Assembly: GCF_031143425.1 (NCBI RefSeq)
Contig: NC_090447.1
Coordinates: 851,637,760 to 851,701,759 of the forward strand
DNA length: 64,000 nucleotides
Direction of reading: 5' to 3'
Origin: Pleurodeles waltl
Taxonomy: Eukaryota; Chordata; Amphibia; Caudata; Salamandridae
Below the pieces are notes generated by a model that saw only the letters and a list, made by a program, of their open reading frames with translations, did no database searches and was not told the origin of the DNA. Both the position numbers and the translations under genes were made by a program. This document shows positions 35,679 through 45,626 of this stretch, one piece after another (position 1 is the first letter of the stretch; each line of letters starts with the position of its first letter).

Positions 35679-36066
35679 TTGTATTGGGTGTGTGGGAGTG
35701 GTGTGTTTATGTGTATCAGGTGTGTGTATTTCGATTTGTCCAATGTGGTAGTGTTTTGTAAGAGTGTGTGTATTTTGAGCGTGGCGGTGTGTACCGCCAA
35801 TAGAATACCGTGGTTGAAAGACCGCCGCGTGGATTCGTGGGTCGTCATAGTGTGGGTGTATTCCTGTTGGCGTGACGGTGGAGGTTTTGCTATCGCCAGT
35901 TTATCACTGACCTTTGGTGTGGCGGACTTGTGTGGGTGTCTGGATTTTGGCGGATTCAAGCTGTGGGTCGTAATAGCTGTTGCGGAATTCCGCGGCCGCG
36001 GCGGTGTGTTGGCGGTCTTCTGCACAGCGGTAAATGGCATTTACCGCCAATGTTGTAATGACCCCC

Positions 36067-36560
36067 TATATCTTGTGGGTAGGGCATCCTTCATTATAGA
36101 GTAAGTGAGTCCCTGATGATCCCCTAAAGATGCCAGAGTGTCTCCCCCCTCTACCTTGAAGAGCTTCAACAGACCCGCCCCCCAATGTGATCCGGGGACC
36201 ATGTTCATGTGGAGAGCAGAATCATATACCTTGATCCACAGATAGATGTCATCCTCCTTCTTGTAATCTTTCACCAGGTCTTTAGGAATGTGCACCTTCC
36301 TCTCAGGCTGCATCTCTGCTACACTGGCTCCTTTGATCCAGCTCCCTTAAACTGAGATCATGAGCCAAGAGCGTCTTTTTCTCCCTATGGCCAACCTCCT
36401 CTTTCCCAGCTCCATCTTAACCTTCTCTAAATCCTTCCTGGTGGAGCTCTTGATTGGGCAGGCAAGATCCTTACAAAACTGATTCAGTTGAGCGGATTAC
36501 TTCTGGAATCAAGAGGGACCTCTACCAAGGGGAAGGGCTGGAGAAGGAGTACTGCCCTGT
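36067..36560 (-). pseudogene. Degenerate Gmr1-like gag (part 2, N-terminal half)
   Basis: The minus-strand frame ending at 36067 reads a capsid segment (KIYDSALHMNMV-like region, then LKLFKVEGGDTLASLGD and IMKDALPTRY) colinear with residues about 225-295 of the intact gag at 50625-48736. The frame resumes at 27654 across Harbinger A2. Upstream sequence to 36560 is the decayed N-terminal part of gag without a clear start. Confidence 0.7.
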
Positions 36561-36721
36561 AGGAAAGTATCCTCTTTTTGGCATGTTACCCCCAATTTCT
36601 GAATGATGACAGTGTGTTTGATTGTGTCACTGGGATCCTGCTAACCAGGATCCCAGTGCTTAAGCTCTCTCTCTCCTCTAAATTGTGTCACTGCATACTG
36701 GTAACCCAGTATTTCATCACA
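36561..36721 (+). mobile_element. LTR fragment, plus orientation (left of LINE)
   Basis: It starts with the LTR terminus TGTAGGAAAGTATCC and runs colinearly with the inverse of 1-674 until CCCAGTATTTCATCA, where the LINE tail begins. It resumes beyond the LINE at 42067. No gene. Confidence 0.75.
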
Positions 36722-36811
36722 AATCAAATCAAATCAAATCAAATCATTAACATTTATAAAGCGCGCTACTCACCCGTGCGGGTCTCAAGGCGCTAGGGGG
36801 GAAAGGGGGGG

Positions 36812-39800
36812 TTATCGCTGCTCGAACAGCCAAGTCTTTAGGAGTCTCCGGAAAGCGGAGTGGTCCTGGGTGGTCCTGAGGCTGGTGGGGAGGGAGTTCC
36901 AGGTCTTGGCCGCCAGGAAGGAGAAAGATCTCCCACCCGCCGTGGAGCGGCGGGTGCGAGGGACGGCAGCAAGTGCGAGGCCAGCGGAGCGGAGGGGGCG
37001 GGTGGGGACGTAGAAGCTGAGGCGTCTGTTGAGGTATTCCGGTCCCTTGTTGTGGAGGGCTTTGTGTGCGTGGGTGAGAAGACGGAAGGTGATCCTTTTG
37101 CTGACTGGGAGCCAATGCAGGTGTCTCAGGTGTGCGGAGATGTGGCTGTTGTGGGGTACGTCGAGGATGAGGCGGGCCGAGGCGTTTTGGATGCGTTGCA
37201 GGCGGTTTTGGAGTTTGGCGGTGGTCCCGGCGTAGAGGGTGTTGCCGTAGTCCAGGCGACTCGTGACAAGGGCGTGGGTCACGGTTTTTCTGGTGTCGGC
37301 GGGGATCCAGCGGAAGATCTTGCGGAGCATGCGGAGAGTGAGGAAGCAGGCGGAGGACACGGCGTTGACTTGCTTGGTCATGGTGAGAAGAGGGTCCAAG
37401 ATGAAGCCGAGGTTGCGGGCGTGGTCTGCGGGGGTCGGTGCGGTGCCGAGGGCCGTGGGCCACCAGGAGTCGTCCCAGGCGGACGGGGTGTTGCCGAGGA
37501 TGAGGACTTCCGTTTTTTCAGAGTTCAGCTTTAGGCGGCTGAGCCTCATCCAATCTGCGACGTCCTTCATACCCTCTTGTAGGTTGGTCTTGGCGCTGGC
37601 GGGGTCCTTGGTGAGGGAGAGTACAAGTTGGGTGTCGTCGGCGTAGGAGGTGATGATGATGTCGTGCTTGCGTACGATGTCGGCGAGGGGGCTCATGTAG
37701 ACATTGAAGAGTGTCGGGCTGAGCGATGAGCCTTGAGGTACGCCGCAGATGATCTTGGTGGGTTCTGAGCGAAACGGAGGGAGGTAAACTCTTTGGGAGC
37801 GGTTAGCGAGGAAGGAGGCGATCCAGTCCAGGGCCTGGCCTTGGATCCCGGTGGAGCGTAGGCGGGTGATTAGGGTGCGGTGACAGACGGTGTCAAAGGC
37901 AGCCGAGAGGTCGAGGAGAATGAGGGCGACTGTTTCACCGTTGTCCATCAGGGTTCTGATGTCGTCTGTGACTGAGATGAGGGCGGTTTCCGTGCTGTGG
38001 TTGGTTCGGAATCCGGTTTGTGAAGGGTCGAGCAGGTTGTTGTCTTCCAGGAAGGTGGTCAGCTGTTTGTTGACGGTCTTTTCTATTACCTTGGCTGGGA
38101 AAGGTAGAAGAGAGATGGGGCGGAAGTTTTTCAGGTCGCTTGGGTCAGCCGTAGGTTTCTTTAGTAGGGCGTTGACTTCAGCGTGCTTCCAGCATTCGGG
38201 GAAGGTAGCAGAAGAAAAAGAAGAGTTGATGACGGTCTGGAGGTGCGGGGCGATGATGTCGTCGGCTTTGTTAAAGATGAAGTGCGGGCAGGGGTCCGAA
38301 GGGGCGCCGGAGTGGATAGAGTTCATGATGGATTTGGTTTCTTCCGTGTTGATGTGGGTCCAGTTGTTGAGGGTGATGTCCGGGGAAGCGGGTTCAGTGG
38401 TGTATGGTTGGGTCTGGTGTCCGAAGCTGTCGTGGAGGTCGCTGAACTTGCGATGGAAGAAAGTGGCGAGGGATTCGCACAAATCCTGTGAGGGCGTGAC
38501 GGCGTTGGCGCTGGCGCTGGGGTTGGAGAACTCTTTGACGATGCTGAAGAGTTCTCTGCTGTTGTGGCTGTTTTTGTCTAGTCTGTCGGTGAAAAAGTTC
38601 CTTTTGGCAGTGCGGATCAGGTGGTGGTGTTCGCGTGTAGCGTTCTTGAGGGCGGTCATGTTGTCAGCGGTGTGGTCCTTGCGCCAGGCCTTCTCAAGGG
38701 CACGACAAGTTTTCTTTGATTCTTTGAGGGTGTCAGAGAACCAGAGAGGTTTTTTGGTGTTGGTCTGTCGATGCGTGCGTTTGAGGGGAGCAAGGTTGTC
38801 AGCGCAGTTGGAGATCCAGTTTGTGAGGTTGAGAGCTGCGTCGTTGGGGTCGGTGGTGAGGGTGGGTTGGTTGGCGGCGAGAGCGGAGAAGAGTTGCTCT
38901 TCAGGGATCTTGTTCCACTGTCGACGAGGGATGGGTTGAGTGCGGAGGTGGGAGGTCTCGCGTCGGAATGTGAAGTGGACGCAGCTGTGGTCGGTCCAGT
39001 GTAGGGCAGAGGTGTGGCTGAAGAAGACGTGTTTGCTGGCGGAGAAGATAGGGTCGAGCGTGTGTCCGGCGATGTGGGTGGCGGTGTTCACCAGTTGTTT
39101 GAGGCCGAGGTTGGCGAGGTTGTCGAGCAGGGTGGTGGTGTTGGGGTCGTTGTTTTGTTCCAGATGGAAGTTGAGGTCGCCTAGGAGGATGTAGTCCGGT
39201 GAGGCGAGGGCGTGCGGGGAGATGAAGTCGGCGATGGCGTCGCTGAAAGAGGCGCGAGGTCCGGGAGGACGGTAGACGAGGGATCCTCTGAGGGTGGTCC
39301 TTGGGTCGGTGCGAATCTGAAAATGCAGGTGTTCAGCGGCGAGGGGGTGGTCTTCGGTGGAGGTGGTGACGCTGATGGAGTCTTTGAAGATGATGGCGAC
39401 ACCTCCTCCTACTTGGTTGGTGCGGTCTTTTCTGGAGATCTTGTAGCCTTCGGGGATGGCGGTAGCGATGTCTGGAGCAGAGGAGGCGTTCATCCATGTC
39501 TCCGTGATGAAGGCGACGTCCGGGGCTGTGGAGTCCAGGAGGTCCCAAAGTTCAACGGCGTGCTTGTGGACGGAACGAGCGTTGACCAGGATGCACTTGA
39601 GGTGGTTGATGGCGCGTGGGCTTGTGGTCGTGGTAGTTGCGTGGTGGAAGATGCGTTTGCAGGAGTTGCAGGCGAAGGGTCCATGGGTGCGTTTGGGGTG
39701 AGCTAGGAAGCAGGTTTTGGAGCGCCCTGGGTTGAGGGCGTGGAGGGTGGTGGGGTCGTAGCGGATCAGCGGGGCTTGGGGGAGCTGGGGACCAGGGGTC

Positions 39801-39838
39801 GTGGCGTTGGGCGCGGGCCAGGCGCGGACGGGCGCCAT
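36812..39838 (-). CDS. LINE ORF2: endonuclease and reverse transcriptase (intact, 1008 aa)
   Basis: One uninterrupted ORF encodes the target-primed reverse transcription enzyme of an L2/CR1-type LINE. An APE-like endonuclease occupies about residues 80-290: NARSV at 86-90, TETW at 112-115, GDLN at 220-223 and TDHS at 282-285. The reverse transcriptase follows, about 555-830: FRPISLL (572-578), LDLSAAFD (642-649), GVPQGSSLSPTLF (699-711) and YADD (732-735). The C-terminal region has the L2-type LHWLPV and TWNSLP motifs. A short Cys/His-rich stretch precedes the endonuclease. No ORF1 is visible in the element. The ATG lies exactly at the 5' monomer boundary. The intact frame implies a young copy. 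Confidence 0.93.
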   Translation of the reverse strand: MAPVRAWPAPNATTPGPQLPQAPLIRYDPTTLHALNPGRSKTCFLAHPKRTHGPFACNSCKRIFHHATTTTTSPRAINHLKCILVNARSVHKHAVELWDLLDSTAPDVAFITETWMNASSAPDIATAIPEGYKISRKDRTNQVGGGVAIIFKDSISVTTSTEDHPLAAEHLHFQIRTDPRTTLRGSLVYRPPGPRASFSDAIADFISPHALASPDYILLGDLNFHLEQNNDPNTTTLLDNLANLGLKQLVNTATHIAGHTLDPIFSASKHVFFSHTSALHWTDHSCVHFTFRRETSHLRTQPIPRRQWNKIPEEQLFSALAANQPTLTTDPNDAALNLTNWISNCADNLAPLKRTHRQTNTKKPLWFSDTLKESKKTCRALEKAWRKDHTADNMTALKNATREHHHLIRTAKRNFFTDRLDKNSHNSRELFSIVKEFSNPSASANAVTPSQDLCESLATFFHRKFSDLHDSFGHQTQPYTTEPASPDITLNNWTHINTEETKSIMNSIHSGAPSDPCPHFIFNKADDIIAPHLQTVINSSFSSATFPECWKHAEVNALLKKPTADPSDLKNFRPISLLPFPAKVIEKTVNKQLTTFLEDNNLLDPSQTGFRTNHSTETALISVTDDIRTLMDNGETVALILLDLSAAFDTVCHRTLITRLRSTGIQGQALDWIASFLANRSQRVYLPPFRSEPTKIICGVPQGSSLSPTLFNVYMSPLADIVRKHDIIITSYADDTQLVLSLTKDPASAKTNLQEGMKDVADWMRLSRLKLNSEKTEVLILGNTPSAWDDSWWPTALGTAPTPADHARNLGFILDPLLTMTKQVNAVSSACFLTLRMLRKIFRWIPADTRKTVTHALVTSRLDYGNTLYAGTTAKLQNRLQRIQNASARLILDVPHNSHISAHLRHLHWLPVSKRITFRLLTHAHKALHNKGPEYLNRRLSFYVPTRPLRSAGLALAAVPRTRRSTAGGRSFSFLAAKTWNSLPTSLRTTQDHSAFRRLLKTWLFEQR

Positions 39839-42066
39839 AAGAGGTAGGAGGGGGGGGGGAGGGGTCAGCTGGGGGCGAATGGGAGCTGGGGGGCGGGGCG
39901 TGCAGGAGGTCGCGGCGGGAAAGCGCGAGGGAGGGGGGGGGACAGGTAGAGTGAGAGGAGCTGGGGGAGGGGGTTTAGGGTGGAGGAGGGTGAGTGTTAG
40001 GAGGTTTGGAGATTAGGGAGAGAGATAGGAGTAGGGTTGTGAAGATAGGGGAGGGGGGGTTGTAGAGGTGGGTGAGGGAGAGAGGTAGAGTGAGAGGATA
40101 GGGAGATAGGTAGTAGAGGGGGTGGCGGGAGGGGGGGAGAGATAGAGAAATAGATAGAGAAAATAGATAGAGAAGTCGATAGATAGGGAAATAGATAGAT
40201 AGACAGATAGGTAGGTAGGAGGAGGTGGAGAGTGGGGGAGTTAGATAGTGAGATAGGGAGCTAGAGAGATAGGAAGATAGGAGGAGTGAGGGAGGTAGAT
40301 AGCGAACGGGTTAGCTAGGGGTGAGAGAGGGGGAGGCGAGTGAGGGAGGGGGATGAGGAAGGAGCAGGAGGGCAGGCTCGGGGGAAGAAGACGGAGGAGG
40401 TAGAAGAGCCGAAGACAGGAGAACAGAAGACAGAAGAACAGAAGACAGAAGAACAGAAGACAGGAGAACAGAAGACCGGAAGAGCAGAAGACAGAAGAAC
40501 AGAAGAACAGAAGACAGAAGCACAGAAGATCGGAAGAGCAGAAGAACAGAGAAGAACAGAGAAGAACACAGAAGAACACAGAAGAACACAGAAGAACACA
40601 GAAGAACCGAGAAGAAGAACACAGAAGCACAGAGAAGAACAGAGAAGAAGAACACAGAAGACCGGAAGAACACAGAAGAACAGAAGGGAAGAACAGAAGA
40701 ACAGAAGGGAAGAACAGAAGAACACAGAAGAAGATTGCAGAGGGGGAGCGAGGAGGAAGAGACAGAGAGGAGGAAAAGAAGCAGGAGCAGGAGAGAAGGT
40801 GAGTGGCGCGGGGCAGGGCGAGGGGCTGGGAGGAGGGGGGTACTTACAGTTAGGTGGGTCTCAGGAACACAGGAACTCGGGAACTTGGAGGAGCTGCAGC
40901 GGCAGGGGGAGCGACCTACCCTTGGGTCAAGGGTCGCTACCACTGTCGCGCAGCGGCCGCCATAAGAGGTAGGAGGGGGGGGGAGGGGTCAGCTGGGGGC
41001 GAATGGGAGCTGGGGGGCGGGGGCGTGCAGGAGGTCGCGGCGGGAAAGCGCGAGGGAGGGGGGGGGGACAGGTAGAGTGAGAGGAGCTGGGGGAGGGGGT
41101 TTAGGGTGGAGGAGGGTGAGTGTTAGGAGGTTTGGAGATTAGGGAGAGAGATAGGAGTAGGGTTGTGAAGATAGGGGAGGGGGGGTTGTAGAGGTGGGTG
41201 AGGGAGAGAGGTAGAGTGAGAGGATAGGGAGATAGGTAGTAGAGGGGGTGGCGGGAGGGGGGGAGAGATAGAGAAATAGATAGAGAAAATAGATAGAGAA
41301 GTCGATAGATAGGGAAATAGATAGATAGACAGATAGGTAGGTAGGAGGAGGTGGAGAGTGGGGGAGTTAGATAGTGAGATAGGGAGCTAGAGAGATAGGA
41401 AGATAGGAGGAGTGAGGGAGGTAGATAGCGAACGGGTTAGCTAGGGGTGAGAGAGGGGGAGGCGAGTGAGGGAGGGGGATGAGGAAGGAGCAGGAGGGCA
41501 GGCTCGGGGGAAGAAGACGGAGGAGGTAGAAGAGCCGAAGACAGGAGAACAGAAGACAGAAGAACAGAAGACAGAAGAACAGAAGACAGAAGAACAGAAG
41601 ACCGGAAGAGCAGAAGACAGAAGAACAGAAGAACAGAAGACAGAAGCACAGAAGATCGGAAGAGCAGAAGAACAGAGAAGAACAGAGAAGAACAGAGAAG
41701 AACAGAGAAGAACACAGAAGAACACAGAAGAACACAGAAGAACCGAGAAGAAGAACACAGAAGCACAGAGAAGAACAGAGAAGAAGAACACAGAACACCG
41801 GAAGAACACAGAAGAACAGAAGGGAAGAACAGAAGAACAGAAGGGAAGAACAGAAGAACACAGAAGAAGATTGCAGAGGGGGAGCGAGGAGGAAGAGACA
41901 GAGAGGAGGAAAAGAAGCAGGAGCAGGAGAGAAGGTGAGTGGCGCGGGGCAGGGCGAGGGGCTGGGAGGAGGGGGGTACTTACAGTTAGGTGGGTCTCAG
42001 GAACACAGGAACTCGGGAACTTGGAGGAGCTGCAGCGGCAGGGGGAGCGACCTACCCTTGGGTCAA
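39836..42066 (-). repeat. Two tandem ~1.1-kb LINE 5' UTR monomers
   Basis: The sequence starting CATAAGAGGTAGGAGG at 39836 restarts at 40961 and is nearly identical to the end of the element, giving a proximal monomer (39836-40960) and a distal one (40961-42066). Each contains G-rich and GATA-rich segments, a purine-only tract of GAAGAACA-type repeats on the plus strand (about 40398-40740 and 41520-41875), and a shared GTACTTACAGTTAGGTGGG block. Tandem 5' monomers act as stacked promoters in some mammalian L1 families; promoter function here is inferred. Confidence 0.9.
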
Positions 42067-42113
42067 ATTGGCATACTGTTGACCCTTTTAAGTCCCTAAT
42101 ATATTGTACTTAG
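42067..42113 (+). mobile_element. LTR fragment, plus orientation (right of LINE)
   Basis: This is the continuation of the LTR that starts at 36561, ending at 42113 where the next LTR start TGAAGGAGG begins. Confidence 0.65.
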
Positions 42114-45100
42114 TGAAGGAGGCTGGCCTGGCTTGTAGTGGGTACCAATGGTACTTACACCTTGTGCCAGGTCCAGTTATCCCTTATTAGTAGAGTAGTA
42201 GTGTTCTAGCAGCTTAGGCTGATAGAGGTAGCTATAGCACAGCAGCCAAGGCTGAACTAGGAGACATGCAAAGCTCCTACTATACCACTTATATCATATA
42301 GGTACTATACCATAAGAAAGACTGTACTCAGAGTTACTAAAAAATAAAGGTACTTTATTTTAGTGACAATGTGCCAAAAATATCCTAGAGGATATAGGGG
42401 GTCATTACGACCCTGGCCCGGGGACCGCGGATGCACCGCCAACAGGCTGGTGGTGCATCCAGGCCAATTCTGACCGCGGCGGTAAAGCCGCGGTCAGAAA
42501 AGGGGTTTCCCGCCAGTTTTCCCCTGGCCTGAGGCAGCGCCGCCATGGGGATTCCGACCCCCTTACCGCCAGCCTGGTTCTGGCGGTTTTGACCGCCAGA
42601 ACCTGATTGGTGGTAACGGGTGTCGTGGGGCCCATGGGGGCCCCTGCAGTGCCCATGCCAATGGCATGGGCACTGCAGGGGCCCCCTAACAGGGCCCCAC
42701 CAAGATTTTCAGTGTCTGCATAGCAGACACTGAAAATCGCGACGGGTGCAACTGCACCCGTCGCACCCTTTCCACTCCGCCGGCTCCATTCGGAGCCGGC
42801 ATCCTCGTGGAAGGGGGTTTCCCGCTGGGCGGGTGGGCGGCCTTCTGGCGGTCGCCCGCCCGCCCAGCGGGAAACTCAGAATTACCACGCCGGTCTTTTG
42901 ACCGCGCAGCGGTATTCTGACGGCAGTACTTTGGCGGGCGGCCTCCGCCACCCGCCAAAGTCAGAATGACCCCCATGATCCCTTAGGAGGTAAGTAAAAT
43001 ACACAAAGTATACACAGAAAAACAAATCAGGTAAGTAACACAGTCAGAGAGTAATGTAAACACTGTAGAATACAATATGATGCAATAGGCCTTGGGGCAA
43101 CACAATCCATATACCAAGAAAGTGGAATGCGAACCACAAATGGACCCCTAGGCTAGTGTAGTGTGTAGAGGGTCGCTGGGAGTGTAAGAAAACACTAAGG
43201 GTGTCCAAGATACCCCACCCCAAGACCCTGGAAAGTAGGAGTAAAGTACTACTATTTCCCCACAAACATACTAAAGTCATGATAAGGGACATTGCAAAGA
43301 CCACAACAGACTGCAATGCACTGAAGATGGATTCCTGGACCGGAGGACCTGCAAAGGAAGGGGACCAAGTCCAAGAGTCGGGAAAGTGTCCGGGGGGGCA
43401 GGAGCCCACTAAACCCCGGATGAAGGTGCAAAATGGCTGCCTCCTGATGGAAGAAGGTGAAGATTCTGTAACAATGAACTTTTCCTTTGTGCAGAGGATG
43501 TCCTGTGGCATGCTGGAGGAAGCAGCATTGTTTCCTTGGCAAAATACCGCAAACAAGTCTTGCTAGCTACAAGAGTCGCAGTAAGAGAAAAAGGGTGCTG
43601 TCCGGGCCCAGGAAGGACAAGGATGTCGACACTTGGGAGAGGAGACAGGGAGGGCCCTCAGCAACATAGGGAGCCCATGCACAAGCAGGAAGCACCTGCA
43701 GAAGTCCTTGAACATGGGTTCAAGAAGTCTGAACACAGCGGTCATCTCAACAGTGCAGAAGGAGGTTCCACGACACCGGAGATCAACTCAGGGAGCTGAG
43801 CATCACAGGATAGAGTGCTAGAGACCTAGGCTCAGCTGTGCATGCAGGGTTTCATGGAAATGTGCATAGAAGCCCTTGTAGCTGCAGTTCACATGGTGCA
43901 CAGGATTACTGTCTGGAGAGAGGAGGCAAGGACTTACCTCCTCCAAACTTGGACAGTTGGACCATTGGGTCACTTGGGTCCACACCTGTGTTCCAGGGGC
44001 CACGCTCATCAGGATGAGAGGGGTCCCAGAGTACTGGTGAAGTTGAAGTTTGGAGCCAGCTGAAGCAGGGGGAAGATTCAGTCGACCCACGGGAGATTTC
44101 TTCGTGGCTTCCAGTGCAGGGTGAAGGCAGGCAGCCCCCAGAGCATGCACCACCAGGAAACAGTCGAGAAAGCCGGCAGGATTAGGCACTACAATGTCGC
44201 TGGTAAACTTCTTGCTACTTTGTCGCAGTTTTGCAAGCGTCCTGGAGCAGTCAGCGGTCGATCCTTGGCAGAAGTCAAAGAGGGAAGTGCAGAGGAACTC
44301 TGGTGAATTCTTGCAAGTCATTATCTGAGGAAAAGCCCACTGGAGAGACCCTAAATTGCCCTCAGAGGAGGATTGGCCACCTAGTCAGGTAAGCACCTAT
44401 CAGGAGGGGTCTCTGACGTCACCTGCTGGCACTGGCCACTCAGAGGCCCCCAGAGTGCCCTCACACCTCTGGAAACAAGATGGCAGAGGTCTGGGACACA
44501 CTGGAGGAGCTCTGGGCACCACCCCTGAGGTGGTGATGGACAGGGGAGTGGTCACTCCCCTTTCCTTTGTCCAGTTTCACGCCAGAGCAGGGACTGGGGG
44601 TTCCCTAAACCGGTGTAGACGGGCTTATGCAAGGAGGGCACAATCTTTGCCATTCAAAGCGTTTACAGAGGCTGGGAGAGGCTACCCCTCCCCAGCCTTT
44701 AACACCTATTTCCAAAGGGAGATGGTGTAACACCCTCTTTCTGAGGAAATTCTTTGTTCTGCCTTCCTGGGACTGGGCTGCCCAGACCCCAGGAGGGCAG
44801 AACCCTGTCTGTGGGATGGCAGTAGAGGTAGCTGCAGAGAAAACCCCAGAGAGCTGGTTTGGCAGTACCCGGGTCCATAGTGGAGCCCCCAGGATGCATG
44901 GAATTGGCTCCTCAATACCATATTTGGCATGGAGGGACAATTCCATGATCTTAGACATGTTACATGGCCATGTTCGGAGTTACCATTGTGAAGCTACATA
45001 TAGGTATTGACCTATATGTAGTGCACGCGTGTAATAGCGTCCCGGCACTCACAACATCCCGGGAAATGGCACGGAACTATTTGGAAACTTAGTTAGTAAC

Positions 45101-45595
45101 TTTGCACCTAACCTTCAGCAAGTGAAGGTTAGACATATAGGTGACTTGTAAGTTACTTAAGTGCAGTGAAAATGGCTGTAAAATAGTGTGTGCACTATTT
45201 CACGCAGGCTGCAATGGCAGGCCTGTGGAAGGGTTTGTCTGAGCTCCCTATGGGTGGCAAAAGAAATGCTACAGCCCATAAGGATCTCCTGGAAACCCAA
45301 TGCCCTGTGTACCTAGGTACCATATACAAGGAATTTATGAGGGGAGTCCAGTGTGCCAATTGAAATTGGTAAATGAAGTGACTAGCCTACAGTGACAAAT
45401 TTAAAAGCAGAGAGAGCATAAGCACTGAGGTTCTGATTAGCAGGGCCTCAGTGACACAGTCAAGCACTATACAGACACACACATTAGGCCATAAACTATG
45501 AGCACTGGGGTCCTGACCAGTGAGACAGGCAAAAACATACTGACATACAGGTAAAGATAGGGGTAACATGCCAAGAAAGATGGTCCTTTCCTACA
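42114..45595 (-). mobile_element. 3' LTR of the Gmr1-like element, carrying a MITE
   Basis: It runs from TGAAGGAGGCTGGCC to TCCTTTCCTACA; without the 578-bp MITE it is about 2.9 kb. It directly abuts the polypurine tract and pol, so it is the 3' LTR of the minus-strand element. It is clearly more similar to the LTR at 13969-16901 than to the 5' LTR of its own element, which is unexpected because the two LTRs of one insertion start identical. It includes the CRE at 44414-44421. Confidence 0.85.
42397..42974. mobile_element. Harbinger family A-like MITE, 578 bp, multi-hairpin
   Basis: Terminal GGGGGTCATT inverted repeats match the A-element ends, flanked by ATA and ATG. No ORF. The interior is a series of perfect inverted repeats: 24-bp arms at 42636-42659 and 42663-42686, and 16-bp arms at 42704-42719 and 42723-42738. 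Shorter GACGGGTGCA and GCCGGCTCC hairpins follow, with a long one around 42815-42875. It is rich in ACCGCC motifs, like the ends of A1 and A2, and sits within the LTR just before its TTAGGAGGTAAGT block. Confidence 0.88.
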
Positions 45596-45598
45596 CAA

Positions 45599-45608
45599 CC
45601 CCCCCCCC
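45599..45608 (-). promoter_or_regulatory. Polypurine tract (G10) for plus-strand priming
   Basis: Ten consecutive C on the plus strand, G10 in element sense, lie four bases before the 3' LTR start. This is the expected position of the polypurine tract that primes second-strand DNA synthesis. Confidence 0.6.
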
Positions 45609-45626
45609 AAACGAAGGACAATAAGA

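Larger units (their letters stand above)
27655..36066 (-). mobile_element. PIF/Harbinger transposon A2, 8.4 kb, inverted copy of A1
   Basis: The ends read GGCCCTCATTACAG at 27655 and GTTGTAATGACCCCC ending at 36066. It sits inside the gag of an old Gmr1-like element: the reading frame on both sides is colinear with intact gag, leaving an AT-rich 2-3 bp footprint consistent with a short target duplication. Gene order is Myb2 (-), transposase (+), Myb1 (-), the mirror of A1. All genes carry lesions, different from those in A1 for the most part. Confidence 0.9.
36722..42066 (-). mobile_element. L2-like LINE, 5.3 kb, with two 5' monomers
   Basis: On the minus strand the element comprises a 5' UTR of two tandem 1.1-kb monomers, one long ORF, a short 3' UTR containing AGCGCGCTTTATAAATG and a terminal GATTT repeat (plus-strand AAATC units, 36721-36745). 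It interrupts an LTR: the LTR sequence resumes with AAATTGGCATACTG after the LINE, exactly as in the intact copy at 1-674. CAAAT occurs on both sides, a likely short target duplication, though the tail repeat makes the left copy ambiguous. Confidence 0.88.

Noticed and set aside
27655..36066. A2 as an independent host gene cluster (transposase and SANT genes domesticated)
   Set aside because: Terminal repeats, MITE-like ends and multiple frame lesions show it is a dead transposon copy rather than co-opted HARBI1/NAIF1-type genes.
36860..37534. Long open frames antisense to the LINE ORF2 (also 37890-38939)
   Set aside because: They mirror the codon bias of the intact reverse transcriptase frame on the other strand and show no domain.
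40340..42113. Glu/Lys/Arg-rich and Ser/Leu/Phe-rich frames over the LINE 5' monomers
   Set aside because: They are translations of a simple purine-rich repeat on either strand; openness follows from composition.
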